Of a DNA stretch of 64,000 nt, positions 1-13,000 are shown piece by piece. Positions within the stretch are counted from its first letter, which is position 1. Each line of letters starts with the position of its first letter. Source of the DNA: Brasenia schreberi (lineage: Eukaryota > Streptophyta > Magnoliopsida > Nymphaeales > Cabombaceae); assembly GCA_036023115.1 (NCBI GenBank), contig JAYKKT010000040.1:2849501-2913500 (forward strand). Direction: 5' to 3'. The position numbers and the translations under genes were made by a program. Under the pieces are notes generated by a model, which was given only the letters and a program-made list of their open reading frames with translations, did not search any database and had not been told where the DNA came from.

Positions 1-946
1 AGTGTATCGGATCTAAAGATTTTAAGAGTGGTGTCAAATTGATTCTTAATCATATTGTGAAATGTCAAAAAAATTCTAAAGACTTCGGATTTATGTTTTA
101 AAAAATGTCAAAACGCCAAGCATGAGAGAGGAAAGTCTGTTATGATCTGAAATATTAAATAGAATTTACTTCTAGGCATTAGACGGTTCAAAACTTGAAA
201 TTGGCATTCTGCTTTTTTAGGTTTGGCAAACGTAGGTGGGGCAGATTAGAGATTGGGGTGGGGCAGCGTTTATATTGAAAATTTGAAAGGCCCGTTCTGC
301 GTTTTCACAAATTTTGGGTGGGGTGCCCCCACCTCACCTCAACATGGATCCACCACTGGGGACTGATATCTTGCATCATTTTCTCTGTTGAGAATCTACA
401 AACCTATTTAGCATTAGGAAGATCAGAAAAATGGTTAGGAAAAGAGTTAGGCTTGGAGGAGGTAAATGGAACTAAGAGAACCCCAGGGGAGGTACTAGCT
501 CAAGACCAATAACGGTTTGAGTTAGTGCATGTTGCATCTTAAAGGGTATCAAAAACCAATAGGTGTCTTACATCAATTTTCCGATGCTTTGAGTAGAAAA
601 TTGGTATGCACAATAGAGGGATTTAGACAATCATTTATATTCTACTAGCGTGGTGCGTCTTCTCTTCTAAGGGTAACTTTTCCACATAAATGTTTGAGAA
701 CAATGAGTACAAATAAATGTGATGTTATCCCCAGCTTTTCATGGTTGATCATGTACAGATGGATTACAAGGTTGCCACAACGCATTTCATATAAAATTCA
801 AATTGAAATGCAAAATATGAAACAAGGAAGTTATGCCCAAAAGTATTTCACAGACCTACTTGAATTTTTTGCTCAGATATAAAAGCAACAAATAAATAAA
901 TGCAGTGAGGACAGCAAATTCAGATACAAAGGTCTGAGATGTCTAC
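1..946. other. MORC intron 9, start of window
   Basis: AT-rich sequence with only short reading frames. I see no MORC exon, RNA gene or clear repeat here; a G-rich GTGGGG stretch lies at 235-330. Confidence 0.5.
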
Positions 947-1045
947 CTCCTTGTCAACATCAAAATCAAGCTCCAACAGTCCACCATCATTTAACCACAG
1001 ATTAAATATTATTACTTTGGTTCCTTGAACACCGATGTCTTCAAA
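947..1045 (-). CDS. MORC: MORC exon 9 (last exon seen)
   Basis: 99 nt after TATTGCAG encode [20 protein letters not shown], then [13 protein letters not shown], ending at a GTAGAC donor. No further MORC exon was recognised in 1-946, so the next one lies outside the window. Confidence 0.92.
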
Positions 1046-4000
1046 CTGCAATAAGAAGGAATTCAACAAAGAGAATTCGCATACCACAGAAAACAAGCCC
1101 AAATGGAAAAAATGAACAGAAACAAAAAAAAAGTCCCAGTCTTGCATATAATTTGCACGTTTCACATATTGTTGTTAGTTTGTTCTAATTCTTCAATCGC
1201 TTGATGCATTTTCACGCGCCCTGCTAATTAACAAGCCCAATACTGCTACCCTTACTTGGAAAGCATTGATCCAAATGTACTATGCATGCTTTATTAGATT
1301 ACTTTCATTGAGAATTATTCAAAGCTCACATTTTCTAGCACACCAATACCTATATGTGCGTAGATTTGTGTTGAAGGATCATGTTCTAATTCTGCTGCTA
1401 CATATACAGAAAGTAAAATTAATGCATTACTACAGGTATCCCTGGTTAAAAGATGATATAGACTTCGTAACTTTATACATGCAAGCTTTGCCTATATAAT
1501 GTTTTTCGGCACAAAGTGTATTACTATGGTATCTGTCTTGCAACTTTGACATAAGTTCACACGACCACAGGGAAAGTGCCCTTCAGAGAGTCAGAGACCA
1601 TGAGTTTACAAGCATGAACCGAGATTCAATGTCAACTTTCGAGAGATCAAGGATTTCTCATAATCTAAACTAGGCTTCTAAATGATATTTTCAGTGGCTC
1701 ACCAAAGATTGTCTTCTGAGCCATCCTCTGAAGCATAATGTTTTAATATTTTAATAAGTTTGTTATATGAACAGTATAATATACAGTAATATAACAAAAT
1801 TTTAAACGAATCAAATACTAAGAATGTGTACCCGCTGTCCTATTCCGCATGTAATATATGAATAACATAAATTGTTCTCATGGAGACAATCCTTTAACTT
1901 GTCTGCTTCTCCTCCTACAGAAGAATCTGAACAACCTCATATTTACCCTAATTCTTCTAGTGGCAATTTCATATTGCATGAATCTTTTCACTGGTAGCCA
2001 ACCGACCATCTATGTCACACGGGTGCGGGTGTGGGTGCGGGTGCGGGATACGGCAAATTTCAAAAATTTTGGGTGCGGCGACACGGCTAGGGTATATAAT
2101 ATTATATATTATATATAATATTCAAGCTACATAAATCAATCATAATACAACTAGTATTTGCTAATTTTCGGTGCACGTAGGTATCAATTAGCAAGTTCCC
2201 TCATAATGATATGAAACTTAGAATGATTTTACGAGCTGCAAAATATAAGTTATGGATTCAAAGAGTTTCCAGATCTTTTGTAGGATATAGCATATACTAG
2301 TATTTGTGCTAGGATCCACTAGTGATGTCATACTCTTTTGTTCTATTGATCTGGCAATGCTCCTGATCTTCAAATGTGTTTGGTGACAGAGTGCAAAGGC
2401 ATACAGTATGGAGTCAAGAATCCAATTAGATTGATATATAAGAAACCAATTGTCCGCACCCAAAATCATTCAAGCTAATATTGTATACAGCTACAATAGC
2501 AAGTACACAACTTTATATTAAAGCAAAACACATAAATGGTAAACAACTACTAATTTCATCATAATACACAAATCAATATTCATTATCTGGACCCATTTAT
2601 CCGTAAGTTACACAAAAAAAATTGTGTTTTTTTTTGCCATTCCGCACCGACAGGGTGTCGGTGTCGGTGTCGGTGTCGTACCAGTGTCGAGGTTGACACT
2701 CCACCCCTTAGAAGTGTCTGTGTGACTTAGCCGACCATCATAACAATGTCATTATCCTCTATCGTGAGTATCACTATACTAAAGAAGAACTGCTTCTAAG
2801 GAAGCGATATTTTTGTGTTCCTTCTGCATCACTTTATAAAAAAGCCAACGGACCAGTTTTTCTACACCCCCCTTTCCCCCTTTTCTGCTTTTGTTGACAA
2901 CTAATCACTCAGATATTGAACTGTTAAATGGAATATAGTGACCACTACTTCGACCTGATTTGCTGGTCATGGTTGGGCTACTTTGTATTAACACTGGATT
3001 GAATCATTTCTGACACAGACATATTAAGTAGGTTTCCCTCTGCTAACACATGTCAATAAGACATCAATTGTCTTATGAACTATACAAGCAATAGAAACCA
3101 TGAGCAACCAGACTCTTGAGAAGGCACAAGTGAACTTAAATATCCTGAAAGTAAAAAGACCAGCCCAAAACTAATTTAGGATTAATAAGAGCATATTAAA
3201 TTGGAAGCACCTGTTGCATAAGCTCCTCCTCAGAACAAAATGGAGACCACTGAAGGAGATTTTTCATGTCATTTCTCCAATCATCAAGCGAACTAAGGAT
3301 CATTGGTCTAGCATGGCCATTGGAAATTTCAAAATCAACCTACGGAATCAGTCCAATGAATAAATTTGGAGAACTTGACAACAATAAAGTAACAAAGTAT
3401 TTCACGAATTGTAAATACAGTATACCATTGGTACAACAATATCATTCTGTTCAGTTCTCCTCAAGAATGTATATGAAAGAAGGCCAACGCTTTCTGTCAA
3501 AACTCTGTCATTAAAGGCAACGTTAACAGCATTGTTACCATTTTAGGACATTTTTAAAAGTCCTAGTCAAATGGATTGAACCTACATGATCATTACAGAG
3601 AAATCTATTGAATCATCATCCACGTCAGAGATATTGCAAGGTTTGAAGAGGAACCATACACAAGTATACTAAATCTCAAACCTCATAAAATGGCCATTGG
3701 ACAACAGATTCCAGCAACTTAAAAACCAAATAAACAGAGATGGCATTAAACATGATTGTGCAGGTCAATTTACTAGAAATCCAAAAGAATGGCCATTCAC
3801 TCATTTAGGTGGATTTTGCAACCTCTGCATACACACATAGAATACTTGTTCCATCCTAAAATTTTAAAATCAATATCTAATGAAATGTGATTGCACAATG
3901 TCGGACACACATAAAGAGCAGACTTCATGAGATCATAGATAAGGATAAATATGTGCATATTTAATGTGCACAAAAAACAGCAAACATGAGAAAGAAAAAA

Positions 4001-7000
4001 GCACAAGGAAGGATGAAAAACTATGAAACCCAAGCTGCAGAACTGCATGGTTGTGTTGGTTGCCTGTTTGCATGTGTGCCTGTTGAGTAGTGATAAGAAA
4101 TGAGAAATAAGAGAACATGGAAGAAAGAGAGAGATAAAGAGAGGGAAACTATATACGTACATACATGTATGCAAACATACTTATATACACCAAGAGAGAG
4201 AGAGAGAGATGGTTTTCATCCTGCCTTACTCTCCTCTTCTGAATTCACATATGATGTTTCTTTAACAAGGATGAAAATGACCGTGAAGTTAAAAACGGGC
4301 AGATTTATATCCACTAGTAAAAACAACCCATTCATCATCAGTATCAGATATGCAGAATACTCAAAGCAAAAAGTACAGGCCAATTTTGAAGTTTTGACTG
4401 CATAAACCTTTACCAATGCTTGGAACTGACTGAATGATATGTTTTATATAACATGCTTTCTCTAGAGACACAAGTGCAATGCTCAGCAGACAAAGTTTAG
4501 AGTGGATAAAGCGTAAATATTTCATGCATGACTACCTTAAATAAATGAGTTATGGAGATGAAGACTAAAAAAATTAGATAAAGGAAACCCCATGGAGTCA
4601 TATTTGTCTAGAAAAAAGTACTGCAAAATCTTAGGTCATTCAGGCCTAAGATAAACCAAGCAATTCTTACTCAATACTCTTAAGTTTGGGACAGGTCCAC
4701 TAGAACACTGTTTTTATATATCCACGTGTATGCATGTGCTCTAGAAACTTAACATACAAAAACTCGTGGAGTTAATGGGAAAGGATAAGACAATTTGTAG
4801 CTTAGAAACTATGTTAATTCTCAAACATAGACACAACTTTAAGACAGTATACCCCTTGTAACTGGTGCGACTGAAGACTATTGCATCAGCACCTAATCGC
4901 ATGGTACTTGTCTTGAAGCCATTACCATCTGCAAATGGCCAACAATTTTCCTTAGAAAAGAACAATTGCAGCACAAGAACTCAAAAACCAAGAGTTTTAC
5001 ATATCAACAGTATTCAATCAAACATGCAAACCGGTTTATCATTTCTAAAATTCCAACATAAAAGCTTCATTAGATACAGAATCTACGAAAAACTCTATTT
5101 TGTGGCCAACGTATGAGGATATTAGTTAGTCTGCTGCAGTATTTACATAGTATAACACAAGGATGAAGATGAACCAATTTTCACATAGTATGGCTTAACA
5201 AATATAAAAAACAATTCTCTGAATCAGCCTGTAGCTATATTACTTGATGCAACCATCTTATAATAGAAATGATTGATCCAAATTCATGGATCCTATGACT
5301 CACGTGCAATTAATCTCCATCTCGCTACTCCAGCAACCAACAAACTAATATTTGTTTACGCCCCCATATTATCAAGAAAAGCATGAATTGGTTTGAATTT
5401 GTAAATTGGTGTTGATGATCGAAGGTTGATGCTCACGATGCAACTTCGACAAATTGCCAAGATTCCCAAGTCACCCGAGTATGGGTATCAAACTTCAAAT
5501 ATAGCAATCAAGAGAGCGGAAGCAAACCAAACACAAGGCATAAACCCAAGTATGGTTGATATGCCCACTTTCCTTGCAATAGTGATAAATGGTGTTCTTG
5601 TTAGGCCACGGACCCAAGGGCTTCTTTGATATGCCTTCGGCATTTTTCGCACGTGGAGGCTTGTCAGTCTTAAAGTTAGCTCCCGGTTTGGATGCGGCAA
5701 GAACGGTTTCTTTGACGACATTCATATTTTTCAATCTTGTCGGTCAAAAACGAGTCTCTTCTAGTTCTAAGTTTTCTATGTATTAAATTTGATCTAATGT
5801 TTTCAAATTCATCTCTTAACCCACGCATAAATAAAAAGAAATATTGATTGTCCAAAAATTCTTGAAATTCATCTAATTTGTGAAGATTTCTAAATTTATC
5901 AAAGCTCCTTAGTTGGGTCCATAATTTCGAAAACTCATTGTGGTAGTCTCTAATGCTTAAATTTCCTTGTTTAAGCATTATCATTCTTTTCATCAAATCA
6001 ATTTAAAAAACAAAATCATCTTGAGGAGTTTCTTTAAATATTCCCAAGTTTCAAATACATTTTCGAAAGCACTAATTATATTTCTAAGCTTGTTATCAAT
6101 ATTTTGACAAATAATCCACGTAATTTTTGCATTCATTTTTTCTCTTACTTTTAAGTCTATATTTTTCATGAGCTTTAATAATCTCATCATTGTTAAAACC
6201 ATCAATATTCAAAATCAGTTCTTTTATGGTTTCATCAATGTAATCCCAAAAATCTTTTGACAAAAAATATTTTTTCATGGTTCTAGCCCAACTTTGATAA
6301 CATTTTGGGTCAATGATACATTTAAACATCTCATTTTTGCTTTCTATTTCATGCAAAATCAAAATATTTGAACTAACCTTAAGTTTGATATGTTTTCTCA
6401 AAATTTGCACTCGTGATATGCTTCCCGATGCACTCGATTTCTTCAATTCGAGGCTCTGGTACTATGTAAATTGGTGTTGATGATCGAAGGTTGATGCTCA
6501 CGATGCAATTTCGACAAATTGCCAAGATTCCCAAGTCACCCGAGTATGGGTGTCAAACTTCAAATATAGCAATCAAGAGAGTGGAAGCAAACCAAACACA
6601 AGGCAAAAGCTGTACGATGACAGCATACTTTATTCATGGATTAGAGTGTTATTTATAGAGTATACATAGGTTACATAAGAGGCAAGAAAGAGTGAGAAAA
6701 GCAAATAAAGATAGGATTGTTGGCTAGCCCCTTGGCCAGGGCCAGCACTAGCGTTGGGGCTCCAACGGCTATTGCCCTATTACATTAATAGAATTAACAT
6801 TTCGATGTAATAAAAATATATGTAAACCCCATACAGGTTTCTGACTAATTATGCAAAAAACTTTAGGCTTTGCACAATAGTATAGGCAAAGCTGTCTCCA
6901 TGACCTCTAAAACTAGAATAACAAATTTGTTGAGAAGTAATGGTGGATTAGTTCCGGATCCCTGGTCCTATTATTGGTCTTTTAGTGTAACTTATTAATT

Positions 7001-10000
7001 TTTTTGTTAGTATAAGGGTAAATTTTCCAGGAGAAAGCTTAACCACCCAACATTGACTTTTAGTTATGGATTTACAAATAAAAAAATGGACAAAGAAGAA
7101 AAGAGTGCATCGAGCTTTTTGGACTAAATGGTGGAACCTCAAAAGCGAGAAAGAAGATATATTTAAACAGAAAGTCCTTCAAGGAGATGTTTGGAATTAT
7201 GTTGGTACACTTTGTGATATGTGGAACAATATGGCTATACACATTAGAAAAGTGGCGAAAGATGTGTTAGGTGTATCTAAGGGAATTGTATCGGCACAAA
7301 AAGAAGCTTCGTGGTGGAATGAAGTAGTGTAAAATAAAATCAAGGCAAAGAGGGTATGTTACAAATAACATTATGTTAAGAAAACTGAGAAACTTTAGAG
7401 GCTTATAAGAAATCAAAGAAAGAAGCGAAAAAGGCCGTGAGTGAAACAAAAGTTAAAATTTGGGAGGATTTATATAAAAAAACTTAACTCAAAAGAGGGT
7501 GAAAGAGATATGTTTAGGATAGCTAGGGCTAGAGATAAGAAAACTAAAGATCTTAATTATGTTATATGCATCAAGGACGAGGATGAAAAAATTCTAGTGG
7601 CAAATGATGATATAAGAAATAGATGGAAAAACTATTTTTCTAAGTTTTTTAATGAAAATAAAGATGTTAGTATTAGCTTAGGAGAGTTAGTCAAATCAGA
7701 AAAGTATATAAACCACAATTTCTACCGACGTATTCAAAAGAATCAAGTCAAAGAGGCTCTTAAACATGTGTAATGAAGACTATACTTAATATAGTTGTGA
7801 AAGATCAATGAGTGGACAACACCACAAAGTATCAATCACAAAGCCTTAAAAAAGGCAATAGCCGAGAGCAAAAAGTGCATGCGAAAAGAAGAATAAACAC
7901 AACACAAGCTTGAATAAATAATCTTTATTCATTAGCCATCAAAGGCTTGAATTTACAATGGTTTACAAGAGGTATTTATAGAGAAAAGGGAGTGAAAGAG
8001 AGTGAGAGGAAGTGAAAGACTGAAGAGGGAAAAGAGGGGAAAGAGGGGGGCTAGCCAGCCCCCAACGGCTACTTCACTAGCCGTTGGGGGCCCCTGGCCT
8101 TGATGGCCCAGTGGGTATGGCTGTCCCCGTCTAGTATGAAAAAAAGGCTTAGTTGTTGTTGTAGTATAAGGATAGATTAGTCATTCAAGTTAGAACACCC
8201 TATAGGCCTATATAACCTGTCTTTGAGAATACCTAAATGAATAACACGAAAAAGTGTTGAGCCACATAGGTATGTGTGTATGGCTGATTTAAGGGTGACC
8301 TCTGTAGAGGCAATCCCACTTCATGTTCTAAACAAATTCGCATCAATAAAAGTTATTTTATAACATGGTATCATAGCCTTATTGAGCCACCAATCACCGT
8401 CATTGATTGCTAGTGGTGGAGTAGACTTGTTGGTAAAGAAATCGTTGCTTGTAGAGTGAAGAACACAACGATAAAAGTCGTTCTACAAAAACATATTTCA
8501 CTTATGTACACAGGTGAATTTCGGGATTGATTTATTGAGATTTATGGATTATGACTTAGGTTAGTGGATATTCAATCCATAGTGGTATGAATAGTCAATT
8601 TCAAGCAAATCAAGACGAAAATCCAGTGAAATAGGAGTTATCACTGGACTATTGCAGAAATTTTTGAAATTGGACAATTATATACAACTCTCACCGATAC
8701 CCACGAATGAAGACTGGGAGAGTAAACATGGAAAATGAAAAAACTGGTTCTTTTCAGATTATGAATGTTAAATTGGATGGTAAGAATTTTTAGAATGGTC
8801 AAAGTCTATCGAACTAGCAATCCTTGCTAGAGGCACATGGAATTATTTAAATGGAGAATCCTTACTAGAGGCAAATGAAATTATTTAAATGGAGAACAAC
8901 AACCAAATGCAAGTGATTTTGATTTTCTCAAATGACGAAAAGAGAATGCTTTGGTAACTTCTATGGGAAAACATGGGTAGTATAGCGGAAGATCGAATAT
9001 CATACACAAAAAGAACGATGAATAGAAAATATTGAGATAGGAAGAGGAAAAGCCCTCCAATGGAGGTCGCTCACCCTCTCTTTCTTAATCTTAGTCTCTT
9101 AACCCTAATACAAGAAGTTAAGCCCTTATATAATGGGTTGTGAAATATAAAATGACCAAAATGACCTTAATACTACAGGCAATTACAATAATACCTAAAC
9201 CATCAAAATTACTAAAACTGACACTAAAAAGATATTCTTCAACACCGCCCCCCTCAAATTGGGAGAGATATTTCGAACTCCAAACTTACCAAAAAATTGA
9301 TTCTTTCTTCATTTTTTTTCTAATTTTTCAGCCCTTGGTCGTCTCCTTTTCAGCAACCTTCCTGATTGCAACATTCTTTATCAACCTTCATGATTGTTCT
9401 TCAGCAGTTTCACGGCTGCACTAATCTTCAGCAGCTTCTTGGCTGCAAGATCCTTAACTCAACTTTCTTGGTTGTCATTTTCAGTAGCTTTTTTGGCTGC
9501 AACATTTTCAGCAGCTTCTTGGTTGCACAACTTCAACTCAGTCCTCCTGCCTGATCATATTCAACAACTTCTTTGGTTACAATATCTTCAACTCAACCTT
9601 CCTAGCTGGTCATTTTTCAACAGTTTCTTTAGATACAACATCTTTAACTCAACTCTCCTGGTTGGTCATATTCAACAGCTTCTTCGGTTGCGGTAGCGTC
9701 GTCAACAGCGCAAGACATGTCGACGTCTGATGGTATAATAAAGGTAATGCTTCAATGTAGCAGCGGAAGGTTATGAATATCATCTCAAAATATCACTCAC
9801 AAAAGCCTTAGAAAAAGGCTATAATAAAGCATATGCAACAAATGCACAATATATTAAAAAAGAATATTATTTAGCCACAAAAAAGTTTAAATAAAAAGTA
9901 TTTACAAGAGGGGTATTTATAGAGTACATGAGGAACACAAGAGAAGAGAGAAGAAGAGTGAGAGTGGCTAAGAGGGGCAGGCAACCTCCTGCCAAAGGTA

Positions 10001-13000
10001 ATCGTTGGAGCTTTGCTTACCTCCGGCCCTTTTAACAAGGGCTTTGCTGACCCTTTTAACACCCTCCCTCAAACTAACGGTGTCATGACCAAAAGTTTGT
10101 TAACTAAGAAGTGAAGCCGTGGAGCGGGTACGATTTAATGAATACATCTGCAAGCTGATACAAAGATCTAACAAATTGTAGTGTCAAATGGCCAAGTAAA
10201 TCCTCTTCATGAACATAGTAACAATCCATCTCGATATGTTTGGTGCGCTCGTGGAAAACATCGTTGTGTGCAGATTTGGATGGCACTACGGATTGTCACA
10301 ATGAAGATCGGTGGAGGAAGGCTAAGGTATCTCTAAATCAGCCAAGAAGCCAACGGAGCCACAATATTTCAAAAAGTAGTATCGGCAAGAGCACGATGTG
10401 CAGCCGATCTTTGGGTATCGAATTTGTCGAGTTGTTCTTACTACGCCAGAAAATAAGAGAATCTCAAGAAAAATGCAAAAGTCAGTGGTGGAGCGACGGT
10501 CACTGGGATCACCCGGCCCAATCGGCGTTTGAGTGTAGGCTCGAAGAGTCAAAGGGGATGCTTGAGGAATAATGAAGACCATAAAATAAGGTACCATTGA
10601 TATAGCGAATAATTGCGGAGGACAATGAAACATAATGGGTGGTACGAGGGTAAACCATGGCCCGACTAACCGGATGAACAGCATAGGAGATATCGGTCGA
10701 GGTAAGCGCAAGATAGATCGAGAGACTACCTACTGGGCAGACGATAGAAGTGGCATCGGGTCAACAGCAAAGTACCATCACGAGGAGTAAATCAGAACGT
10801 TGGGTTCAAGGGAGTGTGTTCGATTTTGCAATCGATGAGGCACTTGCTTTCCGAGAGAACAAGATCGGGGAAGCATACTTAACCTGTGAGAGAAATAAGC
10901 CATCATTGGAAGAAAGCAGACTTGAGTCTAGAGAAAGTAACTTCAAAGACCCAAGATCTTTCATCTCAAAATGTTAACATAAGAAGCTTGTTTGAGCTCG
11001 GTAATGCAGTAGAATCATTCACCGGATAATAATCATATCATCGACATCAGGAGGAGGTTCATTATAAACTTCTTCCTTTAACAAACCATTTAAGAACACA
11101 TTCTTAACATCTAATTGATCGATATTCAAATCCTTAATATCACACACGGCTATAAGGGTTCTGACAGTTGTCATCCAATCCACATGAGCAAATGTTTCCT
11201 CATAGTCAATCCCATATTCCTGTGAATACCCTTTGGCAACCAATCTAGCTTTATAGCGATTTAAGGATCCATCACCATTTGTTTTAACTTTATAGACCCA
11301 TCTCCAACTTGTCGTCTTTTTGTTTTGGGGTCTAGTCATAATATCCCAAGTATGCTCTATATAGGGCATCTAATTCTTCGTTCATAAAATAAATTCAATC
11401 TTGTGATGATTGTGCTTCCATAAAATTTCTTGATTCCTTTATAGTGGAAATATTGGTTATTAGGGTTTTATGTCTTGGTAAAAAACTGTCGTACGAAACA
11501 AATCGTTCCAGAGGTCTAGAATCTCGACTAGTCCTTGGGAAATCATTTTGAGTCCTTCTAGTGTAGTATTGATCAAAGGGTGTAACTGACTGTCTTGAAA
11601 TCATAGGTTCATGAAGCTCTTTTGAGCATGTATTATGTCATTCCCTAAGACATCATTCAAGAATGAGTACTACGACTCATCAATAGGATAAGCGTCATTC
11701 ATCCCTTTAAAGAAATACTCATTTTCAAAGAATTTGACATCTCTTGATACATAGAGTTTGTCATTTTTATAATCATAATCTATATACCTTTTTATTTATC
11801 CCATAACCTAGGAAAATACATTCCATGGCACAAGAAAGTTTATTATCCTAATTAGTATAAAGAAAACATTTACATCCAAACACAACGAAGTTTAAAGTAA
11901 TTAGGAGAAAGTTGGAGGAGCTTTTCTACAAGGGACATGTTTTGTAAAATTGAAGATGACATTCAATTAATTAGATAAATAGAAGTCATAATGGCTTCGG
12001 CCCAGAAATTTTTAGGAACACCACTAGACAATAACAACGTTCTTGTAGTTTCCAAAATATGGCGACGCTTACGTTCCAAAATGCCATTTTGTTAAGGAGT
12101 TATAGTGTAAGAAGTTTGATGCACAATCCCAAATTTGTGAAGATGATTTTTAAATTCTTTGGACGTAAACTCTCCTCCCGAGTCGGATCTAAAAATCTTA
12201 ATTTCAGAATCAAATTGATTTTTTACAAAATTGTGAAATATAACAAAATTTTGAAAAACGTCAAACTTGGCTTTTACAAGATATGTATATCTAGTGAAAT
12301 CATCTATAAAAATGGCATAGTAGGAGATCCCTCCTATACATAAAACAGGTGTAGTCTCGATCCATCCGAATGGTTGAAAAGGGTAGATGTTGTATTTTGT
12401 CAAATACACAATCTTTGCAAGAAAAGTTTTCAATATTATTTATTTCAAAAAGACATTGATACAACTTTTGAATATTAAGATATCCTAATCTTTTATGCCA
12501 TAGAAGAGTATCACTAGTCAAAACATTAGCATATCCTATGCTATGTAGGTAGTCCATAATATAAAGTCTGCCCTCCCTATGGCCACGACCAATCACCTTC
12601 TTCGAGAGGCGATCATGTATAACAGATCTTGAAAAAGTTATAACACAATTTTTATCTGAAATTTAGGATAAAAAAACTAAGTTCAAATTTAGTTTTAGAA
12701 CACTAATTTTAGAAACTTCAAAATTTTTGTTTTAAAGTCACCAATTTTATAAACATTTGTGTTCTATCCGCACTATAAACACATGATTTTAAAATATTTT
12801 CATTACATGAAATGAGACACCAAAATCAAGAATCCAAAAAACCGTACCTTGAACTTGGTTAGTTAAAGAAGAGCAAATCGCACCTATTATTGCTTTGTCT
12901 TTCATTTGAGTTTCAAGTCTTTTTATATTTTCTTCGAGTATAACGATAGAGGATGATACTTGTTCTTCTATTAATGCCACATTTCTTTTAAACTTTGGGC

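Larger units (their letters stand above)
6928..8365 (+). repeat. 5' LTR of outer Copia, interrupted by a LINE
   Basis: 6928-7020 and 8163-8365 together match the uninterrupted 3' LTR at 23796-24072. The break lies at AGTATAAGG, repeated on both sides of the LINE. Confidence 0.8.

Noticed and set aside
3797..4174. 125-codon minus-strand frame with Phe/Ser/Cys-rich sequence
   Set aside because: It lies in a MORC intron, is low in complexity, has no family motif, and overlaps open frames on both strands.
4741..4974. 77-codon minus-strand frame as a stand-alone gene
   Set aside because: Only its middle (4853-4928) is coding: it is MORC exon 6 with intron sequence read through on both sides.
10240..10572. 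110-codon plus-strand frame
   Set aside because: Antisense shadow of the decayed Copia RNase H region on the minus strand.
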